A DNA stretch of 64,000 nucleotides, taken from the NCBI RefSeq assembly GCF_028583425.1, contig NC_072801.1, forward strand, positions 57,365,766 through 57,429,765. The letters are read 5' to 3'. Made by a program: the position numbers and the translations under genes. The stretch is from Eublepharis macularius. Taxonomy: Eukaryota; Chordata; Lepidosauria; Squamata; Eublepharidae. The notes under the pieces were generated by a model that was not told where the DNA came from, ran no database searches, and saw only the letters and a list, made by a program, of their open reading frames with translations. This document shows, one piece after another, positions 12,551 through 23,642 of this stretch (the stretch's first letter is position 1; each line of letters opens with the position of its first letter).

Positions 12551-12796
12551 TTCCTTCCTTACTGCTTTATGTGGCTTTTGCTTGCCCAGGTCCTACAAAC
12601 TACAGCATAGCCTTCTTGATAGCTCTTGATAGCTCTTCTCCTTGTTTTAACAGCAGAAAAAATGGTAGGATCCAACTCTTGGGTTTGCGCCTTTTAAAGA
12701 AAATGTTGGTAACAAACTACTGAAAATTTTATAATCCACTGCCTTCATGTGTTCATTGCAACTAGCAATGTACCTATCAGCAACAACCCATTACAA

Positions 12797-12935
12797 CCAC
12801 ATTCTCCCCTCCTCTGTTTTATCCTCACAACAACCATCCTATGAGGTGGATTAGGGTGAGAGTGACTGGCCCAAATTCATCCAGCGAGCTGAGGCTGGGA
12901 CCAGGTCCTGCTCCTATACTCTAAACACTGCTCTA
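12797..12935 (-). repeat. tRNA-SINE relic
   Basis: Minus-strand copy with 'gttgttgtgaggataaaac', 'tgggccagtcactctcac' and 'agagcagtgtttagagta' words of the SINE at 32811-33054. Confidence 0.5.
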
Positions 12936-12939
12936 CTCA

Positions 12940-13535
12940 AATCCACGAAGAGGATAAATTATTTTTGGAGGGAGGTGTTAAAGCTAATAAAGGATATAAC
13001 AGGTCACAATGTTCCCTTGGCACCAGAGACAATTTTCCTTGATCAATGGGAAAACATCTCAGTCCCTAAGATTAGAAGAGATCTTATAAACAATCTATTA
13101 GTAGCAGCCAAAAGTGTGATTGCAACAAATTGGAAATCCAAAAGACCACCAACAACAGACAACTGGATATTAAAAATTTGGGATCACTTTATTTTAGAAA
13201 AAAAAATGACAAATTATACCATGCTGAACATTATCCAAACAATACAGACTTTCCGGGAAAATGGTTTCCTTTTTTGAATATGTAGAATGTAACGATCTTC
13301 AACCTATTTCTAGCTTGCTTCAATCTTTAATAAGCTTTTGAGACACATTTTAAGGTTCATATTATAAACAGTAATGTTATAATATTAGGATAACTCAGTC
13401 GTAGTGCAATGTTAAAACCTGTAAATATGTTTTGTTTGAATTATTTTTGTAAGCAATGTAATCGGTTATATCACATGTTGTAAATTGCATATTACCAATA
13501 AAAATGTCTTTAAAAATAAAAAAGAGGGTAAATTA
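12940..13535 (+). repeat. L1 LINE 3' end with ORF2 C-terminus
   Basis: An open frame at 12975-13277 ends ISVPKIRRDLINNL, then ATNWKSKRPPTTDNW, then EKKMTNYTM, the pattern of the L1 ORF2 tail (WK..PPT...W). A 3' UTR follows and closes with 'aataaaaatgtctttaaaaataaaaaa'-like A-rich end. No stop inside these 100 codons, so a fairly young 5'-truncated insertion. Confidence 0.75.
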
Positions 13536-13610
13536 TCACCACTGATTGTTGATTTCTAAGAGTCGTTTTGTGAAATCTACCAAGTATGCAACTATATGAC
13601 AACTATTTGA

Positions 13611-13822
13611 AATGAAATCCTGCCCTCAAGTCATAGCTGACTTACATCAACCCCTAGTGGGGTTTTCATGGCAAGAGACTAACAGAGGTGGTTTGCCATT
13701 GCCTACCTCTGCAATCCTGGTCTTCATTGGAGGTCTCCCATCCAATTACTAACCAAGGCCTGCTTTACTCCTGAGATCTGATGAGATCAGAGTCTCCTGC
13801 ACTATCCAGGTCAGGGCATGGC
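13611..13822 (-). repeat. 5S-rRNA-derived SINE
   Basis: The minus strand carries 'gatctcatcagatctcagga', 'gccttggttagtaattggat' and 'gggagacctcc', matching the internal promoter part of vertebrate 5S rRNA, followed by the tail 'ggcaatggcaaaccacctct' and 'gacttgagggcaggatttca'. Same family as 48411-48625 and 48930-49150. Confidence 0.8.
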
Positions 13823-13864
13823 AACTATTTACTCTTCATCAATAAAGAATTCATCATATATGAT

Positions 13865-14145
13865 GTCACCCCATTTATGATGACCTCAGACGCACAGCCT
13901 ATCCCCCCAAAATTCCAGGAAGATTGGAGGAATGGTGCACCTCCTTTCTTCTAGCGGATCTTCAGCCTGGAACCTCAGACACAGTTGTGAAATTCTGTGC
14001 AGCTGCCAGAGTCTACCGAGGTACAGTGCTGATTTGGTGAATTATATTTCCTATTTTTATATTTTTATTGTACATATACTTTTCAAATTGCTGTTAATGT
14101 ATGTTTAATGTTGCTGGTCTTTGACCATAATAAATATTGAAGTAG
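13865..14145 (+). repeat. LINE 3' terminal relic
   Basis: A frame reads LLADLQPGTSDTVVKFCAAARVY, close in pattern to the C-terminal end at 8400-8450, followed by a T/A-rich tail ending 'cataataaatattgaa'. Confidence 0.5.
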
Positions 14146-14345
14146 CTATGGGTTGTAACGGTTAAAGTCTTGCCCTCAGATGTGGAACATCTGGGTTAAA
14201 ATCCTCACTCAGCCATGATGCCTGTTGGGTGAGCCAGGACCAATCTTTCTCTCTTCTAACCTACCTCACAGGACTGTTGTGAGGATGCAATTGGAGCAGA
14301 GGAACATCTATGTTGCCCTGAACGCCTCAGCAGAAGGGGTGGGTG
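14146..14345 (+). repeat. tRNA-derived SINE
   Basis: Starts 'gctatgggttgtaacggtta', has 'catctgggttaaaatcctca', then 'ctaacctacctcacaggact' and 'gttgtgaggatgcaat'. The frame at 14225-14437 lies over it and is not a gene. Confidence 0.6.
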
Positions 14346-16194
14346 GTTTCATTACTCACTGTGGTTTCATTAGCTGCCAGCAGGAAGCTGATCCAGATGT
14401 TGAACTGATATCTTTCAACAAATGGACAATGAAATGAGGAGCAGAGGCTTTCTACCTGGGTGACTTCTGGAAGATAGGAAACATATTCATGCATTCATGT
14501 TTGTATTGATGCCCCCACGTGGCCAAAGGGAGATACAACCACAGAATTCAACTATTAGGTAAAAGGTGTGATTTGTTTCACTGGGCATGGACACCTTTTC
14601 TACAAGCTCCAAGCACAGCAGAATGCAAAAATGTCAACGCCCGTAGTCAGAAGTTACAATATAAGCTAAAAGTGTCTGTCCCTTGCTGACACCGTTGTTT
14701 GCAGCCTGCAGCAAGTCAAGGGAAAGGATGAAGGAAACAGCAAGGGTCAAAGTACCATTATGGAGTGACCATATCTAAACAGTGTACATTATGGCCAGTG
14801 TAGCATGGAGGCGACAGGCCACAGTATGCATTATGTGTGAGTCAGGCCATGGCTGCCTGACCTTTCACTCAGTTCCACATTCGTGTGGGGACTGGCCTTT
14901 AAAAACTCCTCACAACTCCAAATGCCGCAAAGGGAAAGGGGGAGCCTTCGGGATTCTCTCCCATGCCATTTTTGCCACAGAAATTGCCAGAGGGGATCCT
15001 GTTGGGCCTTTCCTTGGGTTCCACAAGAAGGGGACGTTTTTAAAGGTGAGTCCCCACGTGAACATGCAACTGAGCTCTGATGTAGGAAGGCCACCGGTTC
15101 AAATCTCAACTCAGCCATCAAATTTCAATTAAAAAACTCACCTTCAGTGCTACCCTTTCTGAATCTGTTGAAGTCAATGGGCTTAGAAGAGAGTAACTAT
15201 TTAGGACTGCACTGTGTGTGGCCACAGCCAAGCTGCTGTCTCTCTGTTTCAGTCCCCAATCTGTACTAGGAGAATTACATTGCTGGCCTTCCTTACAGGG
15301 GTGTTGTAAGGATTACAAGGTAATGGGCTGTATCTAGCTAGATTTTCCACTGGTGATAAAGGGGTGAGGGGGTCCTCTTTCACCATCTAGAAAGACTATA
15401 TCAGAGATTGTGGAGTCTGCATGGAAATAAGCCATGCTGGTCAGAGGTTGCAGTAAGAAGGAAAACTGGGCTGAGTGAGAAAAGTGCTATATAAATACTA
15501 AATAGGATTACTCATAGCAGAAAACAGATCGGCAAGTTGAAAAATGGCCACTAAAATCACCATCGAGGTGCCTTTGATCTGGGAAATCCAATCCACCTGT
15601 CATAGTTCTGATAACAGTACTTATGAATAGTAAAGTTTGTTTCAGGTTTGCTTGAATCATAACCCCCCATTCTGATAGGGTCAAGTCTGTTCTAGCACCT
15701 CAGTCCAATAATTCTTTCTGCACCTCTCCTGAACAAGAATCAAAATGTTTTCCCTCTTGGAATTGCAGCCAGCTCTGCAGAGGGGCAGAGTTTGATGTCT
15801 GTTCCCAGCGAAGGAAACAAAACAACAATTCAAATGGCAAGTGGCGTACACAGAACTGCTTTTAAATTTGAATTCTTTTTCCAGTTGGGAATTGGACCAA
15901 GAGTTCACACCCTTTACCTCAAATTGCCCCCGCATCAATCAGTCATTTGAAAATGTCTTTATTGGGTTGTGCAGGTGTGGGCTTAGAAACACATCCAAGT
16001 CCTCCCAGCACAGCAATAAACTATCACCAATTAAGAAAAGATGAGCCAGACAATTTGTATGTCAAAAATTAAAATGCAAGAGCAGAAGTTCAGTTGCTCT
16101 CCCTCCTGTTTTGCGATTGGCAAGAGGAGCCATTTGGATGCTTATAAGGAAAGGACTGGGAGTCATGCGAGATCAGTGCTAGAATAAATGATAA
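14346..16194. other. No gene seen; SINE scraps
   Basis: Scraps of tRNA-SINE at about 15080-15130 and 15235-15500 ('gtgttgtaaggattacaagg', 'gctatataaatact'). Otherwise nothing recognised. Confidence 0.35.
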
Positions 16195-16400
16195 AGGAGG
16201 CAGCTTTTTCACTCAGCATTGCACAATGTCCCACTCCCTGCTACAGTCTTCATTTCCCATGCCTTTTGTCCATGTAGGTCCCATGATATCTAGCATAGCC
16301 CTTTTTGGTCAAAGAGGGGTGGTCTCTTTCTGTGGTCAAAGGGGACTCCTCCTTCCTTTTCCACCCGCAGAAAAGCTCATTGGATCCAACCCCAGAGCTC
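16195..16400 (+). repeat. Unclassified ~170-bp dispersed repeat (copy 2)
   Basis: Carries 'atgccttttgtccatgtagg', 'tttttggtcaaagaggggt' and 'ctcattggatccaacccc', as at 795-965. Confidence 0.5.
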
Positions 16401-16432
16401 CTATGTTTGGATTCTGGGAGAGGGGTTCCGAT

Positions 16433-17295
16433 TAGATATGGGCACGAACCAAAAAAAAATTAACGAATCCGTGGTTCATGGTTCGGTGCCAATGACAATC
16501 CTGTAGTCGCGAACTGCAACGGATATTTCCCATTGCCAAACCAGTTTGCGGTTCGCAGTTCGTGGTGCTCAGAATGGCCCCCATTGCACTTAGAGAGCCC
16601 ATATTCACAGGGAGTGTGTAGCAGGCTCTCCTCCAGCCAGCATCCAAGTTTGGTCAAGATTGCAATAGGGATCTTGGAGTTATACCCTCTCCAATCCGAG
16701 CCCCCCAGAAAACTCCCACAAAAATCCAAGCTCAATTATATTCACGCTGTCTCTCCCCGAAGGCTAGTGAGTAGCAAGCAACAGCTCTCACGCTCCACTG
16801 CTCACTGAAAGTGAAAGCCAGCCTAGGAACACAGTGCTTTTTATAAGCTGAGGTCCCATAGAGCAACGCAGGAGGTCTGTGTTTGGCCATCAGAGCTGCC
16901 TATCAGGGTTTGCAGGGATGAGATTGGAGTGCCCATGGCTACAGAACACCCCCTCCCCCCTCCCTTCCCCAGGTGTCTTCTCCGAACTTGTAACCACTTT
17001 GCAGCTCCATGGTTGGAAGGAAGACCTGCCGATCAAGGTAAGCTGGGCTTCCATTCGGGTTTCCAGGGCGACAGAATGAGCGCAGACAGAGTTCAGGCAT
17101 TCCCACGGCTCCATTTTCAGAATTGATTGATGGCGCCTGTCTGGCTTCCCGAACCACGTCCAAATGCACCGAACCAGGTTTCTTCCGAATGCTGGTTCGT
17201 TTGCCGTGGACAATCACGAACTGCCGGATTGCGATCTCGCGATCGCCAATTTACTGGGTTTTTGAAGTTCGTAACGTAGTTAGTGCCCATGTCTA
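16433..17295. mobile_element. hAT-like non-autonomous element, GGGCACGAAC family, long copy
   Basis: 863 bp. Left end TAGATATGGGCACGAACC, right end AGTGCCCATGTCTA, flanked by 8-bp duplications GTTCCGAT (16425-16432) and GTTCCAAT (17296-17303), one mismatch. The inside repeats 'ggttcg' and 'gaactg' words. The eight-base duplication supports the hAT superfamily. No transposase frame. Shorter relative at 29051-29449. Confidence 0.85.
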
Positions 17296-17303
17296 GTTCC
17301 AAT

Positions 17304-17771
17304 ACTGGGTAAAGAGTGCATCTGGGCATAATTTCTCAACAGCAGGGCTGAGATTCAACACATCCTAGGAGTGCTTGACAGTCCAACTTAGCAAGTTTGC
17401 CTGGGTCAGACATGAACTGATCATCAGGTCTGTATGGCATGAAATAACTTGAACACATGCTGAACAGGTTTGCATCACATTTTTGCACACTTGCATGAAA
17501 ATGCTACCAATTCAAACAGAATGGCATCCATTAATGTCATTAAGGAATCCTTAGATGGATGCCAAGTGGCAGGCTGTTTTTTTTAAGCGCAGCACTTATT
17601 TATGACAGATGGATATGATTAACTAGACAGTTAAAATAGTGGCCTGCTGAGCAGAACAGCTGTGCAGCAAGCAGAGAGTAGAATTACATTTCACTGCGTG
17701 AGAACGTTCATGTGTGAAAAGCTGGTTGGGCTGTACTGGAACACTGGAATAGTTAAAGCGATCTGCTGAAC
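17304..17771. other. No recognised feature
   Basis: No gene or named repeat seen. Confidence 0.35.
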
Positions 17772-18015
17772 AGTGTAGTGGTTAAGAGCGCGGGACTCTA
17801 ATCTGGAGAGCCGGGTTTGATGCCCCACTCCTCCGCTTGAAGCCACCTGGGTGACCTTGGGCTAGTCACAGCTCTCCAGAGCTCTCTCAGCCCCACCCAC
17901 CTCACAGGGTGTTTTCTTGTGGGGATAATAATGACACTTTGTAAACCGCTCTGAGTGGGCATTAAGTTGTCCTGAAAGGTGGTATATAAATCAAATGTTA
18001 TCAAATGTTATTAAA
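17772..18015 (+). repeat. Sauria-type tRNA-derived SINE
   Basis: 'gtgtagtggttaagagcgcg' (A-box region), 'gagccgggtttgatgcccc' (B-box region), 'cctgggtgaccttgggctag', 'cccacccacctcacagggtg', and tail 'aaaggtggtatataaatcaa'. Close to the Sauria SINE pattern known from squamates. Confidence 0.8.
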
Positions 18016-18112
18016 CAGGCCAATGAGCAAACAGGCCGCCCAAAAATGGCTCCCTGTCCGTGTCAGGCAAACAGGATGTGAGCTGAATCAGTGGGTGTTC
18101 GAGCATTACTAG

Positions 18113-18567
18113 CAGGGTCATTTCGTACAAAAAGAGCTGGAGGAACTCATTAGCATAACTCATTAGAATATGCCATGCCCCTCGACATCACTGGAAATGT
18201 GTCATTAGCATAACTGATTTGCATATGCCACACCCCCTGACATCACCTATCCTGGCTGTTTTGGACCCAATCCTGGCCATTCAGGAATGAAATTGGGCCC
18301 AAAATGGCAAAAAGGGGCTGAAAATAGCCAAAAAGGGGCTGAAAAAGGCCAAAAAGGGGCCCAAAATGGTCAGGATCGGGCTGCTGCTGAGTGGGAGAGT
18401 GATCCACCACCCATCAGAGGCCCAATTCGGGCTGTTTCGGCCCCAATCCAGGCTGAAACGGGCCCAAAATGGCCGAGAGTCAGGTGGGTGGGGCCACCTG
18501 TCATGTGACCTCTTTGGGGAACTGCCGGAACTATGTTCCTGCGTGTTCCCCCTCAAAATTGGCCCTG
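18113..18567. mobile_element. hAT-like element, CAGGGTCATTT family, copy 1
   Basis: 455 bp. Left end CAGGGTCATTTCGTA, right end AAAATTGGCCCTG, exact 8-bp duplication ATTACTAG on both sides (18105-18112 and 18568-18575). The inside has tandem 'aaaaaggggctgaaaa' words. Sister copy at 33055-33492. Overlapping open frames are repeat translation. Confidence 0.9.
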
Positions 18568-18629
18568 ATTACTAGGATTACATTCAAGCCTGGAGCAGCA
18601 GGATTAGGATTTTGTTCACACATCTGTTT

Positions 18630-18830
18630 TTTGTAGTTTTACCCCACTTTTCTTCCAAGGAGCTCCAGATAGTACGCGTGGTTCATTTTATCATAACAAC
18701 AACCCTGTGGGGAAGGGAAGGCTGAAAACGTATAACTGGCCCAAGGTCATCCAGTGAGTTTCACGGCAGAGTGAAGATTTAAACCTGAATCTTGCATTCT
18801 AACCACTACAGTGGTATTCAAGATAGTAAG
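18630..18830 (-). repeat. tRNA-derived SINE
   Basis: Minus strand: 'ccactgtagtggttagaatg', B-box region 'caggtttaaatcttcactct', 'gatgaccttgggccagttat', 'ccacagggttgttgttatga', tail with 'gtggggtaaaac'. Confidence 0.6.
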
Positions 18831-19511
18831 ATAGCTGTGGTCTAACGCAGTAGAATGGATTGTATCGCTTTACTCTACAGATAGAAGATCACTTTTTGGA
18901 ATATTCCCCAGTGCTAGAAACTCCTTGCAGATGCAGCACATCAAGCAAAGACAAGAGGTTACAATCTATCTCCCTTCCCTCCCTCCCTCCCTCCCTCAAC
19001 TAGTTTTCTAGTTGCATGGAGTTTTTTTCTTTATGCAAAAGAACATGCAAAGCTGAAATCTGCCACTTGCATTCTGATCTGATGGGGTCAAATCTGTTCT
19101 AGCACCTCAGAATTTCTGCCATCTCATTTCCACCTCTTTCACCAGCAATGTGTGAACCTAATACTAATGGTGAAAGATGTTAAACCACTTGGATTGTACT
19201 ATTTCACACAAACACCCTGTTTTTAAAGTCCCTGCTAGTGGAAATCTAGCACAAAAGTTGCTAGTCTGGTCTACATCCTTTCTTCCAAGTGTACAACTTC
19301 ACTTTTCACTTTCGAGAAGTATTTTTAACAGGAGGAGAATGTTAAAAATGGCATTCCCCACCAGCATTCTGAAGTACTGCAGTCCAATCCAACACTGGCA
19401 GATCCTCTTACCTTTTCTACTATATCTACCACCCACCGGAAATAGCTGTGCTTATTCTGTAGCAAATTGAACTTTGTCCATGTTCAGAGACACTCTGCTG
19501 TTATCACTTGC
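18831..19511. other. No gene seen
   Basis: Contains a CCCT run (18970-18998). Nothing else recognised. Confidence 0.35.
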
Positions 19512-19926
19512 TAAGTTCCCTGTATTTGGGGGAACTGTCTGGGAAAATAGACCCCCCCCAAATACCAGACACCTGGCCCAGGCCCCCATCAGTTGCCCGG
19601 CCAGCCACCCAGCCTTCTGAGGCTGCACGGCACTGCCGCCAGGCTGGAAAAGTAGCCTGCCACCCCAGGCACCTGGACAGCTTCCTGAGGTGGCACAGCA
19701 CCACCCAGGAGCAGCCAGCCAGCCCAGGCACCCAGGTGGCCTCCTGCAGCTGTGTGGTGCCGCCCAGGAGTGGCGCCTGGAAGTGGGGGGGGGGTTGGCA
19801 AAATGATGTCACTTACTGCAGTGACATCATCACGCTGCCCAGGAGCGCTCATGCACAAAAGGTGAGTTCTCCCCCTGCCTCTCCCTGGGGGCTGGTGTTA
19901 GGCAGGACCCCATCCGGCAACCCTAG
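19512..19926. repeat. GC-rich dispersed repeat, gttgcc/ggcaac type
   Basis: It runs from 'gttccctgtatttgggggaact' to 'ccatccggcaaccctaga'; the inside has tandem 'cagccagcccaggcacc'-like units and a paired 'gatgtcacttactgcagtgacatcatc'-type palindrome near 19803-19833. Similar to 34854-35392. The 166-codon frame is not a gene. Confidence 0.55.
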
Positions 19927-20494
19927 AACTGAGTGGCTGGTCCAATGCAACTGGACCATAATTTTCCCAGGTAGAGGCTTCCAGGGGGAGGGGAGGAGGG
20001 AAAGCTGAAGATGGAAGTAGGTAAAAGTAGTTTGGCTGGTGGGTGGGAAGGAGAGAAGGAAGCAGGAAACTGAGAGGTTATGTGGGCTGCTAGGCAAGGG
20101 AAACAAGAAATGGGGGGGGGAGATGCTTCCCACAACTTCTTGTAGGTCCCCCACTTGTATTCTATACATTTGGAACATTAATTGGTGAATCACCTCAAAG
20201 CATTTGTCCTGGATGTCCCCCTCCCTCCTACCATTCATCGTAACAACTTCATTACCAGCATAGACATATAAGGCAGCTTTCATTTCCCCTGCCCTGTCTC
20301 TTTTTCTCCACCAGAGGGCAGCAAAAGCGACTTTTCACCTCCATTTCCAACCTTATGCTGCTTCCCTGTGGCCAAGACCTTGGACTGCAATTGCAAAATC
20401 TCTGGCTCCTGCTGGATAAAATCAGCTCAGTCTCTTTAAGGAATTAGGGCTGTGATGCCAGTTTCTGATCAGCTATTAAGCACTGAGCACTTAT

Positions 20495-20844
20495 GTTATG
20501 TATTGAGCTAGCTTTGAGGAAAATAAGGCTCAGGTAGCCAATCCTATTGGCTAAGGTAGCCAATCCTATTGGGAATTAGGGTTATCAGCAACCAATCATT
20601 TCCCCTGGATATGAGCCAATTGCGGTCATGTAAACAAGTTACCTTTTGTTTAGTGCATGCAAATGAAGGACCCTAGTGCCTATGTTCTTATTGAGGAGTT
20701 ACTGAAAGGGAGTGGAGTTGGAGGTGTATATATCTGGCTCCCTCGGGAGCCACGTTGTTATTTTTCTGCAATAAAGTTACTATCATGAGCTGAAGTCATT
20801 GTCTGGCTGACATCACTTGAGCCCTAGGCTCAGTACTTAATAAC
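20495..20844 (+). mobile_element. Solo LTR-like fossil
   Basis: About 350 bp with GTTAT at the left end and ATAAC at the right, flanked by TTAT on both sides (20491-20494 and 20845-20848). It has a TATATA box near 20728 and an AATAAA signal near 20771, in LTR order. No internal coding part is attached, so a lone LTR is likely. Family (retrovirus-like or Ty3/gypsy) not assigned. Old to middle age. Confidence 0.5.
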
Positions 20845-21069
20845 TTATTTCATGACAGCAGACCAATACTGAGGCAGGGTTTAGACCGCATTTGTGCCGG
20901 GGGGGGGGGGGCGGGGGGGATGATCCATTCCTTGCACAATAGAATTAAAGAAATGAGCATTCCATCCTCACCTTTTGGGGACTGTATTCTATGTGCAACA
21001 CTTATGCACCCCTACCTTGTTTCCCTTTTAGAAGTTTCCGATGCAATCCCCCTATTTTTTGTTGCACAC

Positions 21070-21245
21070 AATGAATTATTTATTTTAGATATTTATCCCC
21101 CAATTTCCTCTCTAAAGGAACCCAAAGCAGCTCATAACATCTCTCCTCCCTGCCCCATGTTTTCCTGGAACAGCCGCTTGTGAGGTTGGCTAAATAAGAG
21201 AATGAGTGGCCCAAGTTATCCTGCAGGTTTCCATAGCAGAGAAGC
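21070..21245 (-). repeat. tRNA-SINE relic
   Basis: Minus strand has 'gataacttgggccactcatt', 'agccaacctcacaagcggct' and the tail 'gataaatatctaaaataaat'. Degraded. Confidence 0.45.
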
Positions 21246-21384
21246 AAAGGCTAAGGTTTTGATGGACATTGTGCTTCCCGCCTTCAGTGGGGTTCAGCTG
21301 ACCTTCGCTTACTTAAAAGCCATGGGGTTATACTGGATCCAGCATGTTGGATTGAATTCCTGCTAATGCTATGTCTTTGTGAAC

Positions 21385-21725
21385 TTGTATCTATTTACCC
21401 TATGGCACTGTTTATGGAAATGTTCTTGATATTGACTGTACTAATCTCACTCTGTGTAATACGCCTTGAGTTTCTATAAGAAAGGTGGACTAGGCTGATT
21501 CCGCACACGTTGGATAATGCACTTTCAATGCACTTTATCAATCGAGGTAGATTTTTTGTTCCGCACACGAAAAAATCCGTTCCAAATGATCTATAAAGAG
21601 GATTGGAAGTGCATTATTCAAAGTGAGCGGAATCACTGTATAAATGAATAAATGAATAAATAAATAAACAAATAAATTCATTCATTCATTCATTCATTCA
21701 TTCATTCATTCATTAATAAGTAATC
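21385..21725 (+). repeat. LINE 3' tail (L2-like) split by a MITE, ending in microsatellite
   Basis: 'tgtgtaatacgccttgagtt' and 'aagaaaggtggacta' is the L2-like tail also seen at 22830-22910 and 25680-25755. The element at 21493-21638 interrupts it; the tail resumes as 'taaatgaataaatgaataaa' and then (ATTC)n at 21674-21714. Confidence 0.6.
21493..21638. mobile_element. Tc1/mariner-like MITE, 146 bp
   Basis: Ends GGCTGATTCCGC and GCGGAATCACTG are inverted with one or two mismatches, and TA lies directly outside both ends (21491-21492, 21639-21640). TA duplication fits Tc1/mariner. It splits the LINE tail, so it is younger than that LINE. Confidence 0.7.
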
Positions 21726-22110
21726 CAAGCTAATGTAGCTGCAGAAAATGCTTTCTTCCATCTCCGTTTAGCCCAAAGGATAGCCCCTTGCCTGACTTGG
21801 CCAATCAGCCCATAGGCTTGCCATACAAAAGCCTGGCAATCCTGGGAGTTTGTTCAGGGGGGGCAAGGCATGGGAGGAGCATCATTTAAAGCAGGAATGT
21901 CAGTTCCAGGTGAAGATCCAGAAGTAACTTCACCATGTCATGCAATGCTCTAGGAATTCCCTCTATGGTTAATATCACAGATATTGGTTAAATTTCTAGA
22001 GAGTCACCCAGGATAGAAGTGGCATCACCGTATAGCGCAACACCATCTCCTTCCGCATGTTTGCTTCCGCTGCCGCATCGAGCAGCAGCAGGGAAAGAGA
22101 ACCACAAAGT
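21726..22110. other. No gene seen
   Basis: No delimited feature. Probably the 5' part of the LINE relic that follows. Confidence 0.3.
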
Positions 22111-22119
22111 CTCTATGGA

Positions 22120-22910
22120 ACTATGCCAAGGTGACATCACAACTAGAGTATTGTAATACACCCTGCATAGTTCTGCCTTTGAAGTCAGCTTGGAGACTCC
22201 AGTTGGCACAAAATGCCACAGCTTAGTTATTATGAGCAGCTAGGTAGCCCATGCATATTACATTCTAAAGTCACTCCATTGCCTGCTCGTCAATTACTTG
22301 GTTCACATCAAGGTCTCGGCTATCCCATACAAAGCCCTTCATGGCCTTGGACCCTCATATCTGCAGGACCATCTTTCTTCCTGTGCTCCACCATGATGGC
22401 TTTGTTCATCTAAACTGGATCTTCTGGGGGTGCCATCCTGCAAATGGACAAAATAAACAACTGCCCATACAGATGCATTCTCTGTGGGTCCCCACCTTGT
22501 CTCAGGCATGCCTGAGGAAGTCAGGAAGGTTCCCATACTTCTCTCATTCGGAAAACTATATAAAATAGGAAGGCATTTCTATAAAGTTAATAGGACTATA
22601 ATATAACAAAATGGCTCAGGAAGACAATTTTTGTAAAGGGAATGGGACTGTGGACTATACCGCTGTGTACAGTATGTATCTGTTTGCTGTATGTATTATC
22701 CTGCTCTCACTGTGCAGTTTTCAACTTACGTAATAGCATTCTCCACATTGTGTAACATGTGTCTAATACTTACTGCTTTGTTTTTAGGTTTCTGTAATCC
22801 TAGTCCTATTACATCGCAATAAGTAGGATGAGACATCTAATAAACATCAATCCGCCTCAAGTCTCAGTGAGAAAGGTGGATTAGGAATAAAGTAAACAAA
22901 TAAATAAATA
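22120..22910 (+). repeat. L2-like LINE 3' relic
   Basis: Broken frames give 'QLGDSSWHKMPQL', 'KVTPLPARQLLGSHQGLGYP', 'KALHGLGPSYLQDHLS'-type words, the C-terminal part of an L2-like reverse transcriptase protein. The tail reads 'atccgcctcaagtctcagtg' and 'aaataaataaataaag'. Many breaks. Confidence 0.55.
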
Positions 22911-23410
22911 AAGCCTGAGCCTGCCAGATCCTAATGCAATACACTAGCTGCATTATTGCTGTGGCTCACAGTACAGAGAAGAGCAACGTTTTTGAAAAAG
23001 AGCTGGAGTATCCAGATTGGTAAGAGAAACAGCAAAAAGTTGTTGTTTGTTGTTGCTGTTGTTGTTGTTACTACACAACTGGACAGCTGTCCCTCCCCTT
23101 ATGTCCCTAGGCACCAATTACTGTTGCCACCTTCCAGTCATCCTCCAAGCTTCAGGTTGCCCACTTGCCACCTACCAGTGCCTGTTCCTTCTTTATAATG
23201 AATGACTCCAACTTTATGGAATGGGCTTCCTGAGGAGATGGGGGCTGCCACTGTAACACTTTAGGAGGCATTGCAAGACTATTCCATTTGCTCGAACATT
23301 TAACAGGATTTGAGTTACATTCAACAGATTTTCAGGGGGGTTAATTTTTAATTGAATTATATTGTTTTCATTTTTATTTTATTGAAATAATAACAATAAC
23401 AACAACAATA

Positions 23411-23642
23411 ATTGATTTATACACCACCCTTCTGGACAACTTAATGCCCACTCAGAGCAGTTTACAAAGCGTGTTATTGTTATTCTCATGACAATCACCC
23501 TGTGAGGTGGGTGGGGCTGAGAGAGCTCTGAGAGAGCTGTGACTGACTCAAGGTCACCCAGCTGGCTTCAAGCGGAGGAGTGGGGAATCAAACCCGGTTC
23601 TCCTGATTAGAGTCCTGCTACTCCTAACCACTACACCAAACT
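23411..23642 (-). repeat. Sauria-type tRNA-derived SINE
   Basis: Minus-strand counterpart of 17772-18015: 'tggtgtagtggttaggagta', 'gagaaccgggtttgattccc', 'cacctcacagggtgattgtc', and tail 'cagaagggtggtgtataaat'. Confidence 0.8.

Noticed and set aside
13611-13822. Possible genuine 5S rRNA gene
   Set aside because: Only the internal control region is similar; the 3' part is a SINE tail and three decayed copies exist in the window.
19504-20008. 166-codon plus-strand and 102/89-codon minus-strand frames
   Set aside because: They overlap a GC-rich repeat with tandem units; no start context, splice sites or domain.
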